Assembly (NCBI RefSeq): GCF_026625765.1
Contig: NZ_CP113062.1
Coordinates: 2,728,001 to 2,792,000, forward strand
Reading direction: 5' to 3'
Length of the DNA stretch: 64,000 nucleotides
DNA from: Frigoribacterium sp. SL97
GTDB lineage: Bacteria > Actinomycetota > Actinomycetes > Actinomycetales > Microbacteriaceae
Part shown: positions 1-9,671 of the stretch, piece after piece
Position numbering within the stretch: position 1 is the stretch's first letter
Layout: each line of letters opens with the position of its first letter
Made by a program: the position numbers and the translations under genes
Notes under the pieces: generated by a model
Database searches by the model: none
Seen by the model: only the letters and a program-made list of their open reading frames with translations
What the model was told of the DNA's origin: nothing

Positions 1-25
1 ATGGGAGAACGTCCGGGTCGCAAGG

Positions 26-1327
26 ATGATCGACCTTCTCGTACTCCCGGCGATGGTCGCGCTATCGGTCGGACTACGCATACTGACGGGAACATGGCTG
101 CATCCGTCGACGGTGTTCGCGACAGCCTGGACCGCCTTCCTCTTCACCGCGGCGATTCTGCTCCCCGGTGTCGATTCCTACTCGCGAGCGAGCTTGTTCG
201 TGCTCTTGGCGTCTCTCGTGGCGGCCTTGGGGTCTCCGCTCTCGATCCATAAGAGAGACATAATTCCCCATCGGTTGATCTCTAGTCCGTGGTTAATTCG
301 ATTCTCGTTGTCGGGGTTTTTTACTGGCCTTCTCGCCGCTCTAATCAATGTGGAGTCGAATGGCAGATCGTTTGTCGCTGCCCTGTCTGCGGACTCGCTC
401 ATCTCGTCATCGCAGGCAATGACTGCCGCTCGATACAACGGGTCGCTGGTGAGTTCACCACTGGCGACGTTCCTTCTGGCTATTACCTACGGCGCTGCGA
501 TGGCGGCACCGTTCGCCGCGACGTCCAGAAACCGTCTGAAAAACGCTCTGATTCTTGCTGCACCGAGTGCCGGTGGCGCGGCATACGCCCTGTTGACGAC
601 AGCTCGAGCTGGGCTCCTCATCGCAGCTTCTCTGAGCCTTGCGTCCTGGATCGTCGTCAAGGCGATCAAGGACGGCGGCCGGCCCAAGGTCAGCCTGAAG
701 AGCGTCGCACCGCTGGTTGTCAGTGGCGGAGCCGTTGCCGTGTTCTTCCTCATCACTGCTGCCAACCGGTACGGAGGGGTGTCATACGTGGATCAGGCCA
801 CTCTGGGCCGCACAGTAGGGATCTACGCGGGTGCGTCCACGCCGGCCCTAGGCGCTTGGCTCGGCACCCCCACTTTGCCGGAATGGGGCGTGAACACGTT
901 CTCCGGAATTTCCTCGTTCTTCGTGCGGCCCGGAACTCTCGGAGTGCCTGACTTTCTCGATTTGGGCGCGGATGTCTCGAGCAACGTCTTTACCGCCTTC
1001 CGACCACTTGTTGAGGACTTCACCGAGCCAGGCGCCCTCGCTTTCATCGGAATTGTGAGCCTGATAGCTGCGTATGGCTACCGTCGCGCGGTGCTCCAGG
1101 GGAAGACCGCCGCTGCCGTCCTGGTGTCAGCCTGGATGAGCTTCGTTCTTTTTTCGCAATCTGCCAGCATTTTCACCTTCACGAATGTGGTCGTCGGTGT
1201 GCTGGTCTCGAGTGTCCTCATCTGTCGTCTGGCGAGATTCGAGGAAAGCGAAAATGCCGACGAAACGCTGAGCGCCTATGCCCATGCAACTACGGACAAG
1301 GGAAAGAGCCAGACCGTTGGCTCCTAG
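26..1327 (+). CDS. Polysaccharide polymerase-like multi-spanning membrane protein
   Basis: Protein of 433 residues built almost wholly from hydrophobic segments (about 10 or more predicted helices) with short charged loops, as expected for a Wzy/O-antigen-polymerase-type protein that joins repeat units at the membrane. No catalytic motif can be assigned by eye; the call rests on overall character and on the neighbouring acyltransferase, glycosyltransferase and sugar-nucleotide dehydrogenase. ATG at 26 is preceded by a weak purine run (GTCGCAAGG). The window begins just upstream, so an overlapping upstream gene is likely but not visible. The gene is visibly lower in GC than DNA beyond 5.5 kb, with many TTT, ATT and AAT codons, suggesting acquisition with the polysaccharide block. 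Confidence 0.65.
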   Translation: MIDLLVLPAMVALSVGLRILTGTWLHPSTVFATAWTAFLFTAAILLPGVDSYSRASLFVLLASLVAALGSPLSIHKRDIIPHRLISSPWLIRFSLSGFFTGLLAALINVESNGRSFVAALSADSLISSSQAMTAARYNGSLVSSPLATFLLAITYGAAMAAPFAATSRNRLKNALILAAPSAGGAAYALLTTARAGLLIAASLSLASWIVVKAIKDGGRPKVSLKSVAPLVVSGGAVAVFFLITAANRYGGVSYVDQATLGRTVGIYAGASTPALGAWLGTPTLPEWGVNTFSGISSFFVRPGTLGVPDFLDLGADVSSNVFTAFRPLVEDFTEPGALAFIGIVSLIAAYGYRRAVLQGKTAAAVLVSAWMSFVLFSQSASIFTFTNVVVGVLVSSVLICRLARFEESENADETLSAYAHATTDKGKSQTVGS

Positions 1328-2381
1328 GACACGCACCTTGTCATTGGCACAAGCTTTCGATCCCACTTCTAACGCACTTAATGCTATTCGTTTAGCTCTA
1401 GCAGTCATCGTTGTCGTGTCCCACTCGTGGCCCGTGACTGGACGCGGAGACGACCCTTTGCTCGGTGCGCAAGACTGGGGCGATTGGGCTGTAGGGGGAT
1501 TTTTTGCAATTTCCGGCTACCTCATCACAGCCAGCCGGGATACAACGCCCAGCTTTGCCATCTTTGTCTGGAAGCGCTTCCTAAGAATCTATCCTGCGTT
1601 TCTGTCTGCCCTCATTGCCGTTGCTTTCATCGCCGCGCCGCTATCAACGATCCTTACGGACGTGTCTTGGAACGCAGCTGATTCCCTGCAGTACGTATGG
1701 CGAAACTCGTTCCTTCTCATCACTCAACCGGCTATCGGTTCGACTCTGAACGATTCCCCGATCCCTGATTCTTGGAACAACCCGCTATGGACGCTGGCCT
1801 ACGAATCGGCGTGCTATCTGCTGATTGGCATTCTCTTTACGCTTTTGCCAAGCCGGTTCCGTTTAGGCGCGATCGCCGGGGCCGGCCTGGTGTGCTCCGT
1901 CGCCACTGCACTTGCGCTAGGAGACGTCCTCTCGGTCCCGGCTGTTGTGCTGAAAGGCTTTCACCTAGGGTCGTTTTTCGCCGCGGGGGCCTTCCTCTAC
2001 CTGGGCAGGCGGAAGATACCGATGCGAAGGGTTCTCTTCATAAGCTCCGTGTCAGTTCTGGTACTCGCAGTTCTTCTTCGAATTGACGCCGTCTTGGCCC
2101 CCCTTCCGCTTGCTTTCCTGCTTCTTTGGGGGGGCACGAAGCTACCTCTGCGAAAAGTGGGAGCCAAGAACGACATCAGCTACGGGATGTACATCTACGC
2201 CTTTCCCGTACAGCAGCTGCTGCATTTGGCCCTGCCCTCCCTGAGCATTCCGTTGCTTTTCGCCGTCATGTCGGCGTTCTTGACCCTGCCACTGGCGTGG
2301 TTGTCATACCGCTTCATCGAGAAGCCATCTCTGAGATTGAAGACTCTCTGGACGGTCCAGACGAGGGCCGTGGGCGGGTAG
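1278..2381 (+). CDS. Acyltransferase family 3 (OafA/YrhL type) membrane O-acyltransferase
   Basis: Integral membrane protein of 367 residues that probably transfers an acyl (often acetyl) group to a surface polysaccharide. Visible family signatures are the first helix ending in VVSHSWP (catalytic-type His), GGFFAISGYLITAS and KRFLRIYPAFL, followed by about nine further helices and a C-terminal YRFIEKP, the usual end of this family. The start at ATG 1278 overlaps the upstream gene by 50 bases. A TTG at 1338 (giving MSLAQAF) would remove a basic 20-residue extension and is a reasonable alternative. It is co-directional with the polymerase-like gene and convergent with the glycosyltransferase that ends at 2509. 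The 127-base gap to that gene holds nothing recognisable. Confidence 0.8.
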   Translation: MPMQLRTRERARPLAPRTRTLSLAQAFDPTSNALNAIRLALAVIVVVSHSWPVTGRGDDPLLGAQDWGDWAVGGFFAISGYLITASRDTTPSFAIFVWKRFLRIYPAFLSALIAVAFIAAPLSTILTDVSWNAADSLQYVWRNSFLLITQPAIGSTLNDSPIPDSWNNPLWTLAYESACYLLIGILFTLLPSRFRLGAIAGAGLVCSVATALALGDVLSVPAVVLKGFHLGSFFAAGAFLYLGRRKIPMRRVLFISSVSVLVLAVLLRIDAVLAPLPLAFLLLWGGTKLPLRKVGAKNDISYGMYIYAFPVQQLLHLALPSLSIPLLFAVMSAFLTLPLAWLSYRFIEKPSLRLKTLWTVQTRAVGG

Positions 2382-2508
2382 CCTGCCTTCGCTTTCTCAA
2401 AACAATCGATGGGTGGCCTGATTGCGGGCGTGTCACCTTTCCCGGTAGTCGAAACGGCTCAGATACGGCATGACGGTGGTCGTCTTGCAACGCATAGTGG
2501 TGGCAGGT

Positions 2509-3711
2509 TCACATTGAAGTCGCTGCTCTGACGAACCGCTCAGAGAGCACCTCAAGGGAATATTCTTCTTTCGCAAGCGTTATCGCGGAGGCGCCTGAGC
2601 GGCGGATGAGTTCTGTGTCCTCGGCAAGGGATATGAGCAGCTCGACTGCTTCACCAGCTTTTCGGGGTAGCTGCCAGCCGGCCCCGGACCTTTCAAGGAC
2701 ATCTGCCTGCCAGCCGCCATGGTTGACGAGCATGGGGCGACCAGCTGCCAGGGTGTCGAAGAACTTGTTTGCGCTGTTGTTCTCCAGAGCTTCGACATCG
2801 ATGACCCACGAACTGCCGAAGGTCGCGCGAGCGAGCAAGTCGGGCAGTTCACTTTTAGCGACAGGTGGCAGCGCGAAAAATGATTTGTCGAGTACACCTA
2901 GGCGACTCGCGTAGGCGACCACGTCGTCACGCTCAACACCAGTACCGACAGCCACAAACGCCAGGCTGGAGTCTCGCTTCAGGGCCTCATTGGCGAGGTC
3001 GACCATGTACTTGAGCCCATTAACCCGGCCGAAGGTTCCGCTGTAAAGCACGACATTGCGTCCGATAAGTCCGGGGAAATCATCTAGGGCAGTCCGGCGA
3101 CTTGCATCGCCAGATTGGAACGTCTCGATGTCCGATATATTTGGAATGACCACGATCTTGCTTGAGGCACCACCAGCTCGAACGACTCCAGTAGCCATAC
3201 CGTCGGACAGCGCAACGATGCAGTTGGCACGTGAGTAGGTTCGCCGTTCGAGCCATCTGGCCGCTGCCACGAGCACTGAATTTTTGAGATAACCCATGGC
3301 AATCGGAACCTCGGGCCAGAGGTCTCGAACCTCGAAGACGAATCGAGTCCGTCGGCGCCCGACCACAGCCCAGAGGGCAGGAATGGCGATTGTCAGGGGT
3401 GTGCTCGTTGCCACCACGACGTCAGCATGCAGCTTGCGGGAAATCGTGGCGGACGACAGGGCAAAACGAAGGAAGGCCATGATGCGCTTCCGGGCACCCA
3501 TGGTGTTGTCGTAGGCCACGGCTATCCGATGAACATGCACCCCATCGACTACCTCATGGGTGAGTCGCTCGCGAGCAGTCGGTGCCGTGTCCGAAGTCAC
3601 GACGTGAACCGTGTGGCCTTGCGAAGCCAAAGCCCGGGCGAAGTGGTAAGACCGGACCCCTCCGTTCTCCCTCGGGGTTTTGAAGTACTGGTGCAGGTAA
3701 ACGATCCTCAT
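2509..3711 (-). CDS. Glycosyltransferase family 4 (WbuB/WcaI-like)
   Basis: GT-B retaining glycosyltransferase of 400 residues that would add a sugar to a lipid-linked polysaccharide intermediate on the cytoplasmic side. The N-terminus MRIVYLHQYFKTPRENGGVR is typical of the WbuB group. The C-terminal nucleotide-sugar region shows NVVLYSGTFGRVNGL and ENNSANKFFDTLAAGRPML, which carries the conserved NK-F-D-x-LAAG-P of this family. The gene lies five bases downstream of the dehydrogenase stop, so the two are probably one transcript. The sugar donor cannot be told from sequence. Base composition is lower in GC than in genes beyond 5.5 kb. Confidence 0.85.
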   Translation of the reverse strand: MRIVYLHQYFKTPRENGGVRSYHFARALASQGHTVHVVTSDTAPTARERLTHEVVDGVHVHRIAVAYDNTMGARKRIMAFLRFALSSATISRKLHADVVVATSTPLTIAIPALWAVVGRRRTRFVFEVRDLWPEVPIAMGYLKNSVLVAAARWLERRTYSRANCIVALSDGMATGVVRAGGASSKIVVIPNISDIETFQSGDASRRTALDDFPGLIGRNVVLYSGTFGRVNGLKYMVDLANEALKRDSSLAFVAVGTGVERDDVVAYASRLGVLDKSFFALPPVAKSELPDLLARATFGSSWVIDVEALENNSANKFFDTLAAGRPMLVNHGGWQADVLERSGAGWQLPRKAGEAVELLISLAEDTELIRRSGASAITLAKEEYSLEVLSERFVRAATSM

Positions 3712-3716
3712 TTGTC

Positions 3717-4970
3717 TTAGAGCGTCTCGACGTTGTCACCGGCGACAACATGCCGTGCGTCGAACACGGGTACGTCCAAAACGCCCAAGGCACTCAAGTC
3801 AACATCCGCATGGTCGGTTAGGACGATGACGAGGTCCGCATCGGCCACAGCATCCGCGAGGCTGGTAAGGCGCAGCACGCTCGTCGGCCACCGGTGCTCT
3901 TCAACGTGTGAATCAAGTGCTCGCACGTCAGCTCCCAACTCAACCAAAAGCTCGATAACGCGGGCCGAAGGCGCCTCTCGAATATCGCCCGTATTCGGCT
4001 TGTAAGCGAGCCCCACGAGCGCGATCTTCGCTCCTCGGACCGCCTTGGAGCGGTCGTTGAGCATCGTCATAGCCCGCTGGACAACGTAGTCAGGCATGTG
4101 GTCGTTCACGTCGTTTGCGAGTTCGACAAAACGGAAGCTCTTTCCCAATTGCTTACGCACTTGCCAGGAAAGATAACTCGGGTCAACGGGGAGGCAATGG
4201 CCGCCTACACCGGGGCCAGGGGTGAACTTCATAAAGCCGAAGGGTTTGGACGAGGCGGCTTCGATCGACTCCCAGACGTCGACACCCAGTTGGTGTGCAA
4301 AGATTGCCAACTCATTTACCAGCGCGATGTTGACGTGACGAAACGTATTTTCCAGAAGCTTCGTCAGTTCGGCTTCTCTGGTGCCCGACACGGGCACGGT
4401 GATGTCGACCAGAAGATCGTAGAAACCCTGAACCTTCTCAAGAGACGCGGGATTCATGCCCGAAACAACCTTGGGGGTCTCACGGAAGCCCCAAGTCTTG
4501 TTCCCAGGATCGATGCGCTCGGGACTGTAACCCACGAAGAAGTCGACACCCGCGACGAGACTCGATCCGGATTCAAGGATTGGGACAAGGAGCTCGTCCG
4601 TGGTGCCCGGGTAAGTCGTGGACTCGAGGATGACGGTCACTCCGGGCCTTATGAAGGGCGCCAGGGACGCTGCGGACTGTTCGATGAAGCTCAAATCAGG
4701 GAGCGAGTCACGCAACGGCGTCGGCACAGTGATGACCGCGATGTCGAATCCCTCGACGTCGGCGTAAGCCATCGTCGCGAGATATCGCCCGCTAGCCGAA
4801 GCCCCTGTCAGTGTCTCGTCGCTGATGTCGTCAACGTAGGAGGACCCGGCCTGCAATAACCCGACGCGGTTGGCATCGAGGTCGATGCCGACGACCTCGT
4901 GCCCGACCTCCACTGCTCTCATGGCGACAGGCAGTCCGACATAGCCCTGGCCTACGACGACTGTCTTCAT
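3717..4970 (-). CDS. Nucleotide-sugar 6-dehydrogenase (UDP-GlcNAc/UDP-ManNAc or UDP-Glc type)
   Basis: NAD-dependent four-electron oxidation of a UDP-sugar to its uronic acid, a precursor for acidic exopolysaccharide. The start was set at ATG 4970, which gives MKTVVVGQGYVGLPVAM with a Rossmann GxGYxGLP motif at the very N-terminus; the longer frame to 5054 only adds a non-homologous tail. The catalytic cysteine lies in GPGVGGHCLPVDPSYLSW, whose GGHC-PVDP form favours the WbpA/WecC group over classical UDP-glucose dehydrogenase. The C-terminal UDP-binding domain shows ALVGLAYKPNTGDIREAPS. Protein of 417 residues, normal for the family. The 80 bases between its start and the upstream LCP gene hold no gene. 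Confidence 0.88.
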   Translation of the reverse strand: MKTVVVGQGYVGLPVAMRAVEVGHEVVGIDLDANRVGLLQAGSSYVDDISDETLTGASASGRYLATMAYADVEGFDIAVITVPTPLRDSLPDLSFIEQSAASLAPFIRPGVTVILESTTYPGTTDELLVPILESGSSLVAGVDFFVGYSPERIDPGNKTWGFRETPKVVSGMNPASLEKVQGFYDLLVDITVPVSGTREAELTKLLENTFRHVNIALVNELAIFAHQLGVDVWESIEAASSKPFGFMKFTPGPGVGGHCLPVDPSYLSWQVRKQLGKSFRFVELANDVNDHMPDYVVQRAMTMLNDRSKAVRGAKIALVGLAYKPNTGDIREAPSARVIELLVELGADVRALDSHVEEHRWPTSVLRLTSLADAVADADLVIVLTDHADVDLSALGVLDVPVFDARHVVAGDNVETL

Positions 4971-5050
4971 GTGGTGACTTTCTGTAGTTGCGACTGCGCG
5001 AACGACGTCACGCACTTGGTCATTAGGGAATAAGAGAAGATCTGGCCACG

Positions 5051-6103
5051 TCACTGCGCAATGGGCACGGCATCTAACGAATCATTCGCCAGCGCTGCCT
5101 TCACTGCGTCGAGACCGGGTTGGTCGACGTTCACGATGGACTGACCGCCGATGGAGCCCGTACCGGCTGTAGGGATTGTGAAGAAATGCATCCTCGAATT
5201 GTCGATCGAACGAAGACTGAAGCCGAGGGACGCGATCGTCCCGACGTCGAACTCTTTGTCCACCGTGAGGTACGGCGACATTGCCGTAACGAAGCTCGAG
5301 ATCTTGCCTGGATCAGTCAGTGTGGACCGGCTGAGGATCGTATCCGCCAGGCCCTTGACGAAGGCCTGCTGGTTCTTCACGCGCGTGAAGTCCGCATCGG
5401 CGAAGGCGTAACGCTCGCGCACGAAAGCCAAAGCCGCGTCGCCCTCGAGCTTGTTCAGACCAGCCTGGTACGAGAAGCCGCCCTTGGTCGAGAACGCCTG
5501 CGGCGAGAACACGTCGACCCCGCCCAGCGCCGTCGTCATGCCCTTGAAGCCCTCGAAGTCGATGATGGCCACGTGGTCGATGCGGACGCCGAGCAGCTGC
5601 TCGACCGTCTGGACCGTCAGGGGTGAACCGCCGTAGGCGAAAGCGGCGTTGATCTTGTTCGAGCCGTGGCCGGGGATCGGCACGTAGAGGTCGCGCATGA
5701 TCGACATCACGTAGACGTTCTCGCGGTCGGCGTCGACGTGCACGAGCATCATCGAGTCGGTCCGCTGGTCGGACGACGACGGGTCGTCGATGGTCGTCGC
5801 GTCGGCCCGGGAGTCCGAGCCCATCAGCAGGATGTTCATCGCCCCGTCGGGTGCCGGCGCCGGACGCGTCGACTCCTCGGGGAAGGCCTGCTCGATCTTC
5901 GTCGCGTTGTCGTTGAACGAGTTCGCCAGTCGCGACGCGTAGACGCCGCCCACGACCCCGACGATCACGATGACCCCCACCAGCACCGACGCCAGCGTGA
6001 TCAGAGCGATGACCGGCTTCGAACGACGCCGCCCGCGCTTCTTCTGCGGCGTCGGCTCGCCACCGTCGCCCTCGTCCGGCGTCAGCGTGAAGATGTCGCT
6101 CAT
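5051..6103 (-). CDS. LytR-CpsA-Psr (LCP) family cell-wall glycopolymer ligase
   Basis: Membrane-anchored extracellular enzyme that transfers lipid-linked glycopolymers to peptidoglycan. It has a basic cytoplasmic N-terminus (KKRGRRRSKP), one transmembrane helix at about residues 28-52, then the LCP domain: NILLMGSDSR, TDSMMLVHVD, SIMRDLYVPIPG, KINAAFAYGG, GVDVFSP and LAFVRERYAFADADFTRVKNQQ, carrying the conserved Asp/Arg phosphate-binding residues. Length of 350 residues is usual. Location next to exopolysaccharide genes fits attachment of that polymer. The 3' half of the gene is lower in GC, like the polysaccharide block, while the 5' half matches the high-GC chromosome, so the block boundary falls inside this gene. 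Confidence 0.93.
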   Translation of the reverse strand: MSDIFTLTPDEGDGGEPTPQKKRGRRRSKPVIALITLASVLVGVIVIVGVVGGVYASRLANSFNDNATKIEQAFPEESTRPAPAPDGAMNILLMGSDSRADATTIDDPSSSDQRTDSMMLVHVDADRENVYVMSIMRDLYVPIPGHGSNKINAAFAYGGSPLTVQTVEQLLGVRIDHVAIIDFEGFKGMTTALGGVDVFSPQAFSTKGGFSYQAGLNKLEGDAALAFVRERYAFADADFTRVKNQQAFVKGLADTILSRSTLTDPGKISSFVTAMSPYLTVDKEFDVGTIASLGFSLRSIDNSRMHFFTIPTAGTGSIGGQSIVNVDQPGLDAVKAALANDSLDAVPIAQ

Positions 6104-6214
6104 GCGGCTCGCTCCCCTAGCACTCGGTCACGGATCTCGGCCACAGCGCACCTGACTATAACAAGGAGCCGACGATTCCTCGCCGGACTCCCCCGCCCCG
6201 GACGACGGCCTCCC

Positions 6215-8815
6215 TCACCCGACCAACTCGTTCGCGGTACGCAACACCCGTTGCGCGACGAACTCCTCCCCCACGCCCACCACGTCGGACGTCACCGTGA
6301 ACCCGGCCGCCTCGCCCGGCAGCAGAGTCACGAGCATCTCGTCCACCGTTGCGGCAGGGTCGACCTTGTCGACGAGCAGGGCCAGGTCGCGCACGAGCGA
6401 ACCGGCCGTCACCTCGACCCGGTAGCCCGAACCCTCGGCCAGCGCGGTCACCGACGTCGACAGCGACGCCGCGGCGAGCGCCGAGTCCCGCGGCTCGACC
6501 GGGAACCACAGTCCACGTGAGACCCCGTCCACCGACGCCACGAGCAGCTCCGACTCCGGAGCACCGAACGCCGCCACGGCCGGGGGCACCGGCACGGTCG
6601 CCGTGTCGCGGGCCGCCACCGTGAGCGACACCTGCTCCGAGGCGAGGACGCGACCGTCGTACGCGACGCGACGCACCGTGACCGGGCCGGCCAGCGCCTC
6701 CTCGGTGTCGTTGACCACGACCACCGCGAGGCCGCCGTCCCGGGGCTGGATCGTCACGAGCCGGTCGGCGAACGCGTGCCGCATCGCGTAGAGCAGCGGC
6801 TTGCGCTGCCCGTCGCCGTCGACCGCGGCCCACGACGTCACCGGCCAGCAGTCGTTGATCTGCCACACCACGGCTCCCCTGCACCGAGGGGCGTGCGAGC
6901 GGAAGTGCTCGAGCGCCACCTGCACCGCGTTCGCCTGGTTCAGCTGCATCGCCCAGTGCCACGCCTCGATCTCGTCGGGCAGCCGGTAGTGCGCCAGCAG
7001 GCCGTCGGTCAGCTTGTCGTTGCCCTGCATGGCCTTCTGGTGCACGATCATGCCGGGCGACTCGGGCGTCAGCGGCTCGTCGTGGATCGCCCGGGTCATC
7101 GCCGACCAGGTGGGCGGCCCCTGCCAGCCGAACTCGGCCACGAAGCGCGGCACGACGTCGCGGTACGTCGGGTAGTCCTTGCGGTTCCACTGCTCCCACA
7201 GGTGGACCGACCCGTGGTCGGGGTCGCTCTGCGCCACGTCGAGGCTGCCCGACCAGGGGCTGCCCGCCGCGTACGGACGCCCCGGGTCGAGCTCGCCCAC
7301 CAGTGCCGGCAGCAGGTCGAGGTAGTAGCCCAGCCCCCAGGTCGCCCCGTCGAGCCGGCGCTCCCAGCCCCACTCGTCGTGGCCCCAGATGTTCTCGTTG
7401 TTGCCCGTCCACAGCACCAGGCTCGGGTGGGTCATGAGCCGCGTCACGTTGTCGCGCACCTCGGCCTCGACCTCGCCGCGCAGCGGGTCCTCCTCCGCGT
7501 AGGCGGCACAGGCGAAGAGGAAGTCCTGCCAGGTGAGCATGCCGCGCTCGTCGCACAGCTCGTAGAAGTCGTCGGACTCGAAGATGCCGCCACCCCACAC
7601 CCGCAGCAGGTTCACGTTGCCGAACTCGGCCTGCTCGATGCGCTCCCGGTAGCGGTCGCGTCCGATGCGGTGCGGGAACGCGTCGTCGGGTATCCAGTTC
7701 GCCCCCTTGATCCACAGCGGCTCGCCGTTCACCACCACCGTGAAGCTCGTGCCGACCTCGTCGGGCTCGACCCGCACCTCGACGGTGCGGAACCCGATCC
7801 GCGACGACCACGCGTCGAGCACGTCGTCTGCCGGTTCCCCGTCACCCGAGGAGGCGCGGGTCGCGTCGACCCCGTCGCTGTCACCCCCCGAGGAGGCGCG
7901 GCCCGCGTCCCCGTCCCCTCCCCCGGTCACCGAGACCGTGACGTCGTAGAGCGGCTGCCCGCCGTGACCCCGCGGCCACCACAGCTCGGGGTCGTCGACG
8001 ACCACCTGCACGACCGCGGAGTCCGCGCCCGGCTCGACCCGCGCCTCCTGCGTGACGTCCCCGACGGTCGCCCGGACGGTGACCGGCGCGGCCGCCGCCC
8101 CGGCCGACGCCCCCGCGCGCTCGAGATCGACGTGCACGTCGACGACGCCGCGCGACCCGTCGACGGTCACGACCGGTCGGACCGACGACAGCCGCACCGA
8201 CGACCAGGACTCGAGCGTCACCGGCTTCCAGACGCCCGACGTCGCCGTGTCGAGTCCCCAGTCCCAGCCGAAGCTGCACGCCATCTTGCGGATCGCGTTG
8301 TAGGGGTGGTGGTTCACGTGCGGCCGGTAGCCGAGCGCCAGGCTCTGCGCGTCGGCGTAGGCCACGGGCGACCCGAAGCGCACCTCGAGGTCGTTCGACC
8401 CCTCGCGGAGCCGTCCGTCGACCCCGACCCGGTAGGTGCGGTGCTGGTTGCGCGTCTCGGCGACGACCTCGCCGTTGAGCAGCACGGTGGCCACGGTGTC
8501 GAGGCCCGCGAAGACCAGCTCGTGACGGTCGTGCCCGTCGGGCCGCCAGTCGAACGTCGTCGCGTACGACCAGTCGGCCTGGCCGATCCAGGCGAGCAGG
8601 TGCTCGTTCGCGTCCAGGTACGGGTCGACGATCAGGCCGGCCGCCAGCAGGTCGGTGTGCACCGTGCCCGGGACGGTCGCGGGCACGTCGACGGCCGCGA
8701 TCTCGGGAGGCACGGGGCCCGCCGTGCTGCGCAGGCTCCAGCCGGTGTGCAGGGGGCGGACGGCTCGCTGCGTCGCGCGGGTCGTGGTGCCGGTGGTGGT
8801 CTCGGTGGTGCTCAT
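6215..8815 (-). CDS. GH2 beta-mannosidase
   Basis: Retaining exo-beta-mannosidase of 866 residues that removes mannose from beta-mannosides and mannooligosaccharides; no signal peptide, so intracellular. It has the N-terminal sugar-binding domain (WSYATTFDW, FAGLDTVATVLLNGE), an immunoglobulin-like domain ending DAWSSRIGFRTVEV, then the TIM barrel with GANWIPDD, RVWGGGIFE, the acid/base Glu in GNNENIWG (about residue 472) and the nucleophile region FVAEFGWQGPPTW (about residue 562). Residues about 295-330 form a low-complexity Gly/Asp/Ser insertion that contains two copies of the dispersed 11-mer. ATG 8815 follows GGAG with 4-base spacing. It is the last gene of the ABC transporter operon, 44 bases beyond the ATPase stop, which implies that imported oligosaccharides are hydrolysed in the cytoplasm. 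Confidence 0.93.
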   Translation of the reverse strand: MSTTETTTGTTTRATQRAVRPLHTGWSLRSTAGPVPPEIAAVDVPATVPGTVHTDLLAAGLIVDPYLDANEHLLAWIGQADWSYATTFDWRPDGHDRHELVFAGLDTVATVLLNGEVVAETRNQHRTYRVGVDGRLREGSNDLEVRFGSPVAYADAQSLALGYRPHVNHHPYNAIRKMACSFGWDWGLDTATSGVWKPVTLESWSSVRLSSVRPVVTVDGSRGVVDVHVDLERAGASAGAAAAPVTVRATVGDVTQEARVEPGADSAVVQVVVDDPELWWPRGHGGQPLYDVTVSVTGGGDGDAGRASSGGDSDGVDATRASSGDGEPADDVLDAWSSRIGFRTVEVRVEPDEVGTSFTVVVNGEPLWIKGANWIPDDAFPHRIGRDRYRERIEQAEFGNVNLLRVWGGGIFESDDFYELCDERGMLTWQDFLFACAAYAEEDPLRGEVEAEVRDNVTRLMTHPSLVLWTGNNENIWGHDEWGWERRLDGATWGLGYYLDLLPALVGELDPGRPYAAGSPWSGSLDVAQSDPDHGSVHLWEQWNRKDYPTYRDVVPRFVAEFGWQGPPTWSAMTRAIHDEPLTPESPGMIVHQKAMQGNDKLTDGLLAHYRLPDEIEAWHWAMQLNQANAVQVALEHFRSHAPRCRGAVVWQINDCWPVTSWAAVDGDGQRKPLLYAMRHAFADRLVTIQPRDGGLAVVVVNDTEEALAGPVTVRRVAYDGRVLASEQVSLTVAARDTATVPVPPAVAAFGAPESELLVASVDGVSRGLWFPVEPRDSALAAASLSTSVTALAEGSGYRVEVTAGSLVRDLALLVDKVDPAATVDEMLVTLLPGEAAGFTVTSDVVGVGEEFVAQRVLRTANELVG
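7849..7901 (+). repeat. Dispersed 11-mer, two copies (7849-7859, 7891-7901)
   Basis: AGGAGGCGCGG twice, same orientation, 42 bases apart, inside the beta-mannosidase insertion. Both extend to the 14-mer CCGAGGAGGCGCGG. On the coding strand they read as (T/G)RASSG. Confidence 0.9.
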
Positions 8816-8859
8816 GTCGCTCCCAGCGATCGAGGGTGTGGCGTGGGGTCGGGCGAGGG

Positions 8860-9671
8860 TCAGGCGCGGGCGGTGCGCCGCTCGGCGATGCGCTTCTCGG
8901 GGTCGGGCGCGGCCTCGGCGAGCTGCTGCGTGTAGGGGTGCTGCGGGTTCAGGATGACCTCGTCGGGGGTCCCACGCTCGACCACCTGCCCCTTGTACAT
9001 CACGAGGATCTCGTCCGAGAAGTGGCGGGCCGTCGCCAGGTCGTGCGTGATGTAGAGCACGCCGAGGTCCTCCTGCCGCTGCAGGTCGGCCAGCAGGTTG
9101 AGCACCCCGAGCCGGATCGACACGTCGAGCATCGAGACCGGCTCGTCCGCGATCAGGATGCGCGGCTCGGGCGCCAGGGCCCGGGCGATCGCCACGCGCT
9201 GCCGCTGCCCGCCCGACAGCTCGTGCGGTCGACGCGCGGCGACGTCGGCGGCCGGGCCGAGCTGCACCCGCCCGAGCAGCTCGCGCACCTTCTCGTCGAC
9301 CGTCGAGCGGGTCGCCTTGCCGTGCAGCAGCAGCGGCCGCGCCAGGTGGTGCCCGATCGAGTGGAACGGGTTGAGCGAGGCGAACGGGTCCTGGAAGACC
9401 ATCTGCACGTCGCTCCGGTAGCGCCGGAGGGCCTCGCCGTGCCGGGGCGCGACCGCACCGTCGAGCACGATCGAGCCGCTCGTCGGCCGCTCGAGCTGCA
9501 GCAGCATCTTGGCGATGGTCGACTTGCCGCTGCCGCTCTCGCCGACCAGGGCCACCGTCTTGCCGGCCTCCAGCGTGAAGCTGACGTCGTCCACCGCGCG
9601 CAGGCGACCCTTCTCACCCCGGCCCCCGCGCACCCGGTAGTCCTTGACGACGTTCCGGAACTCGAGCGTGC

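Noticed and set aside
1..252. Plus-strand 83-residue frame from base 1
   Set aside because: Overlaps the polymerase-like gene in another frame, is Arg/Gly/Asp-rich and has no ribosome-binding site or motif.
6156..7811. A 551-residue minus-strand open frame parallel to the beta-mannosidase
   Set aside because: It is the Arg/Ala/Gly-rich shadow of the mannosidase gene in another frame; no domain motif, and the real frame has all GH2 motifs.
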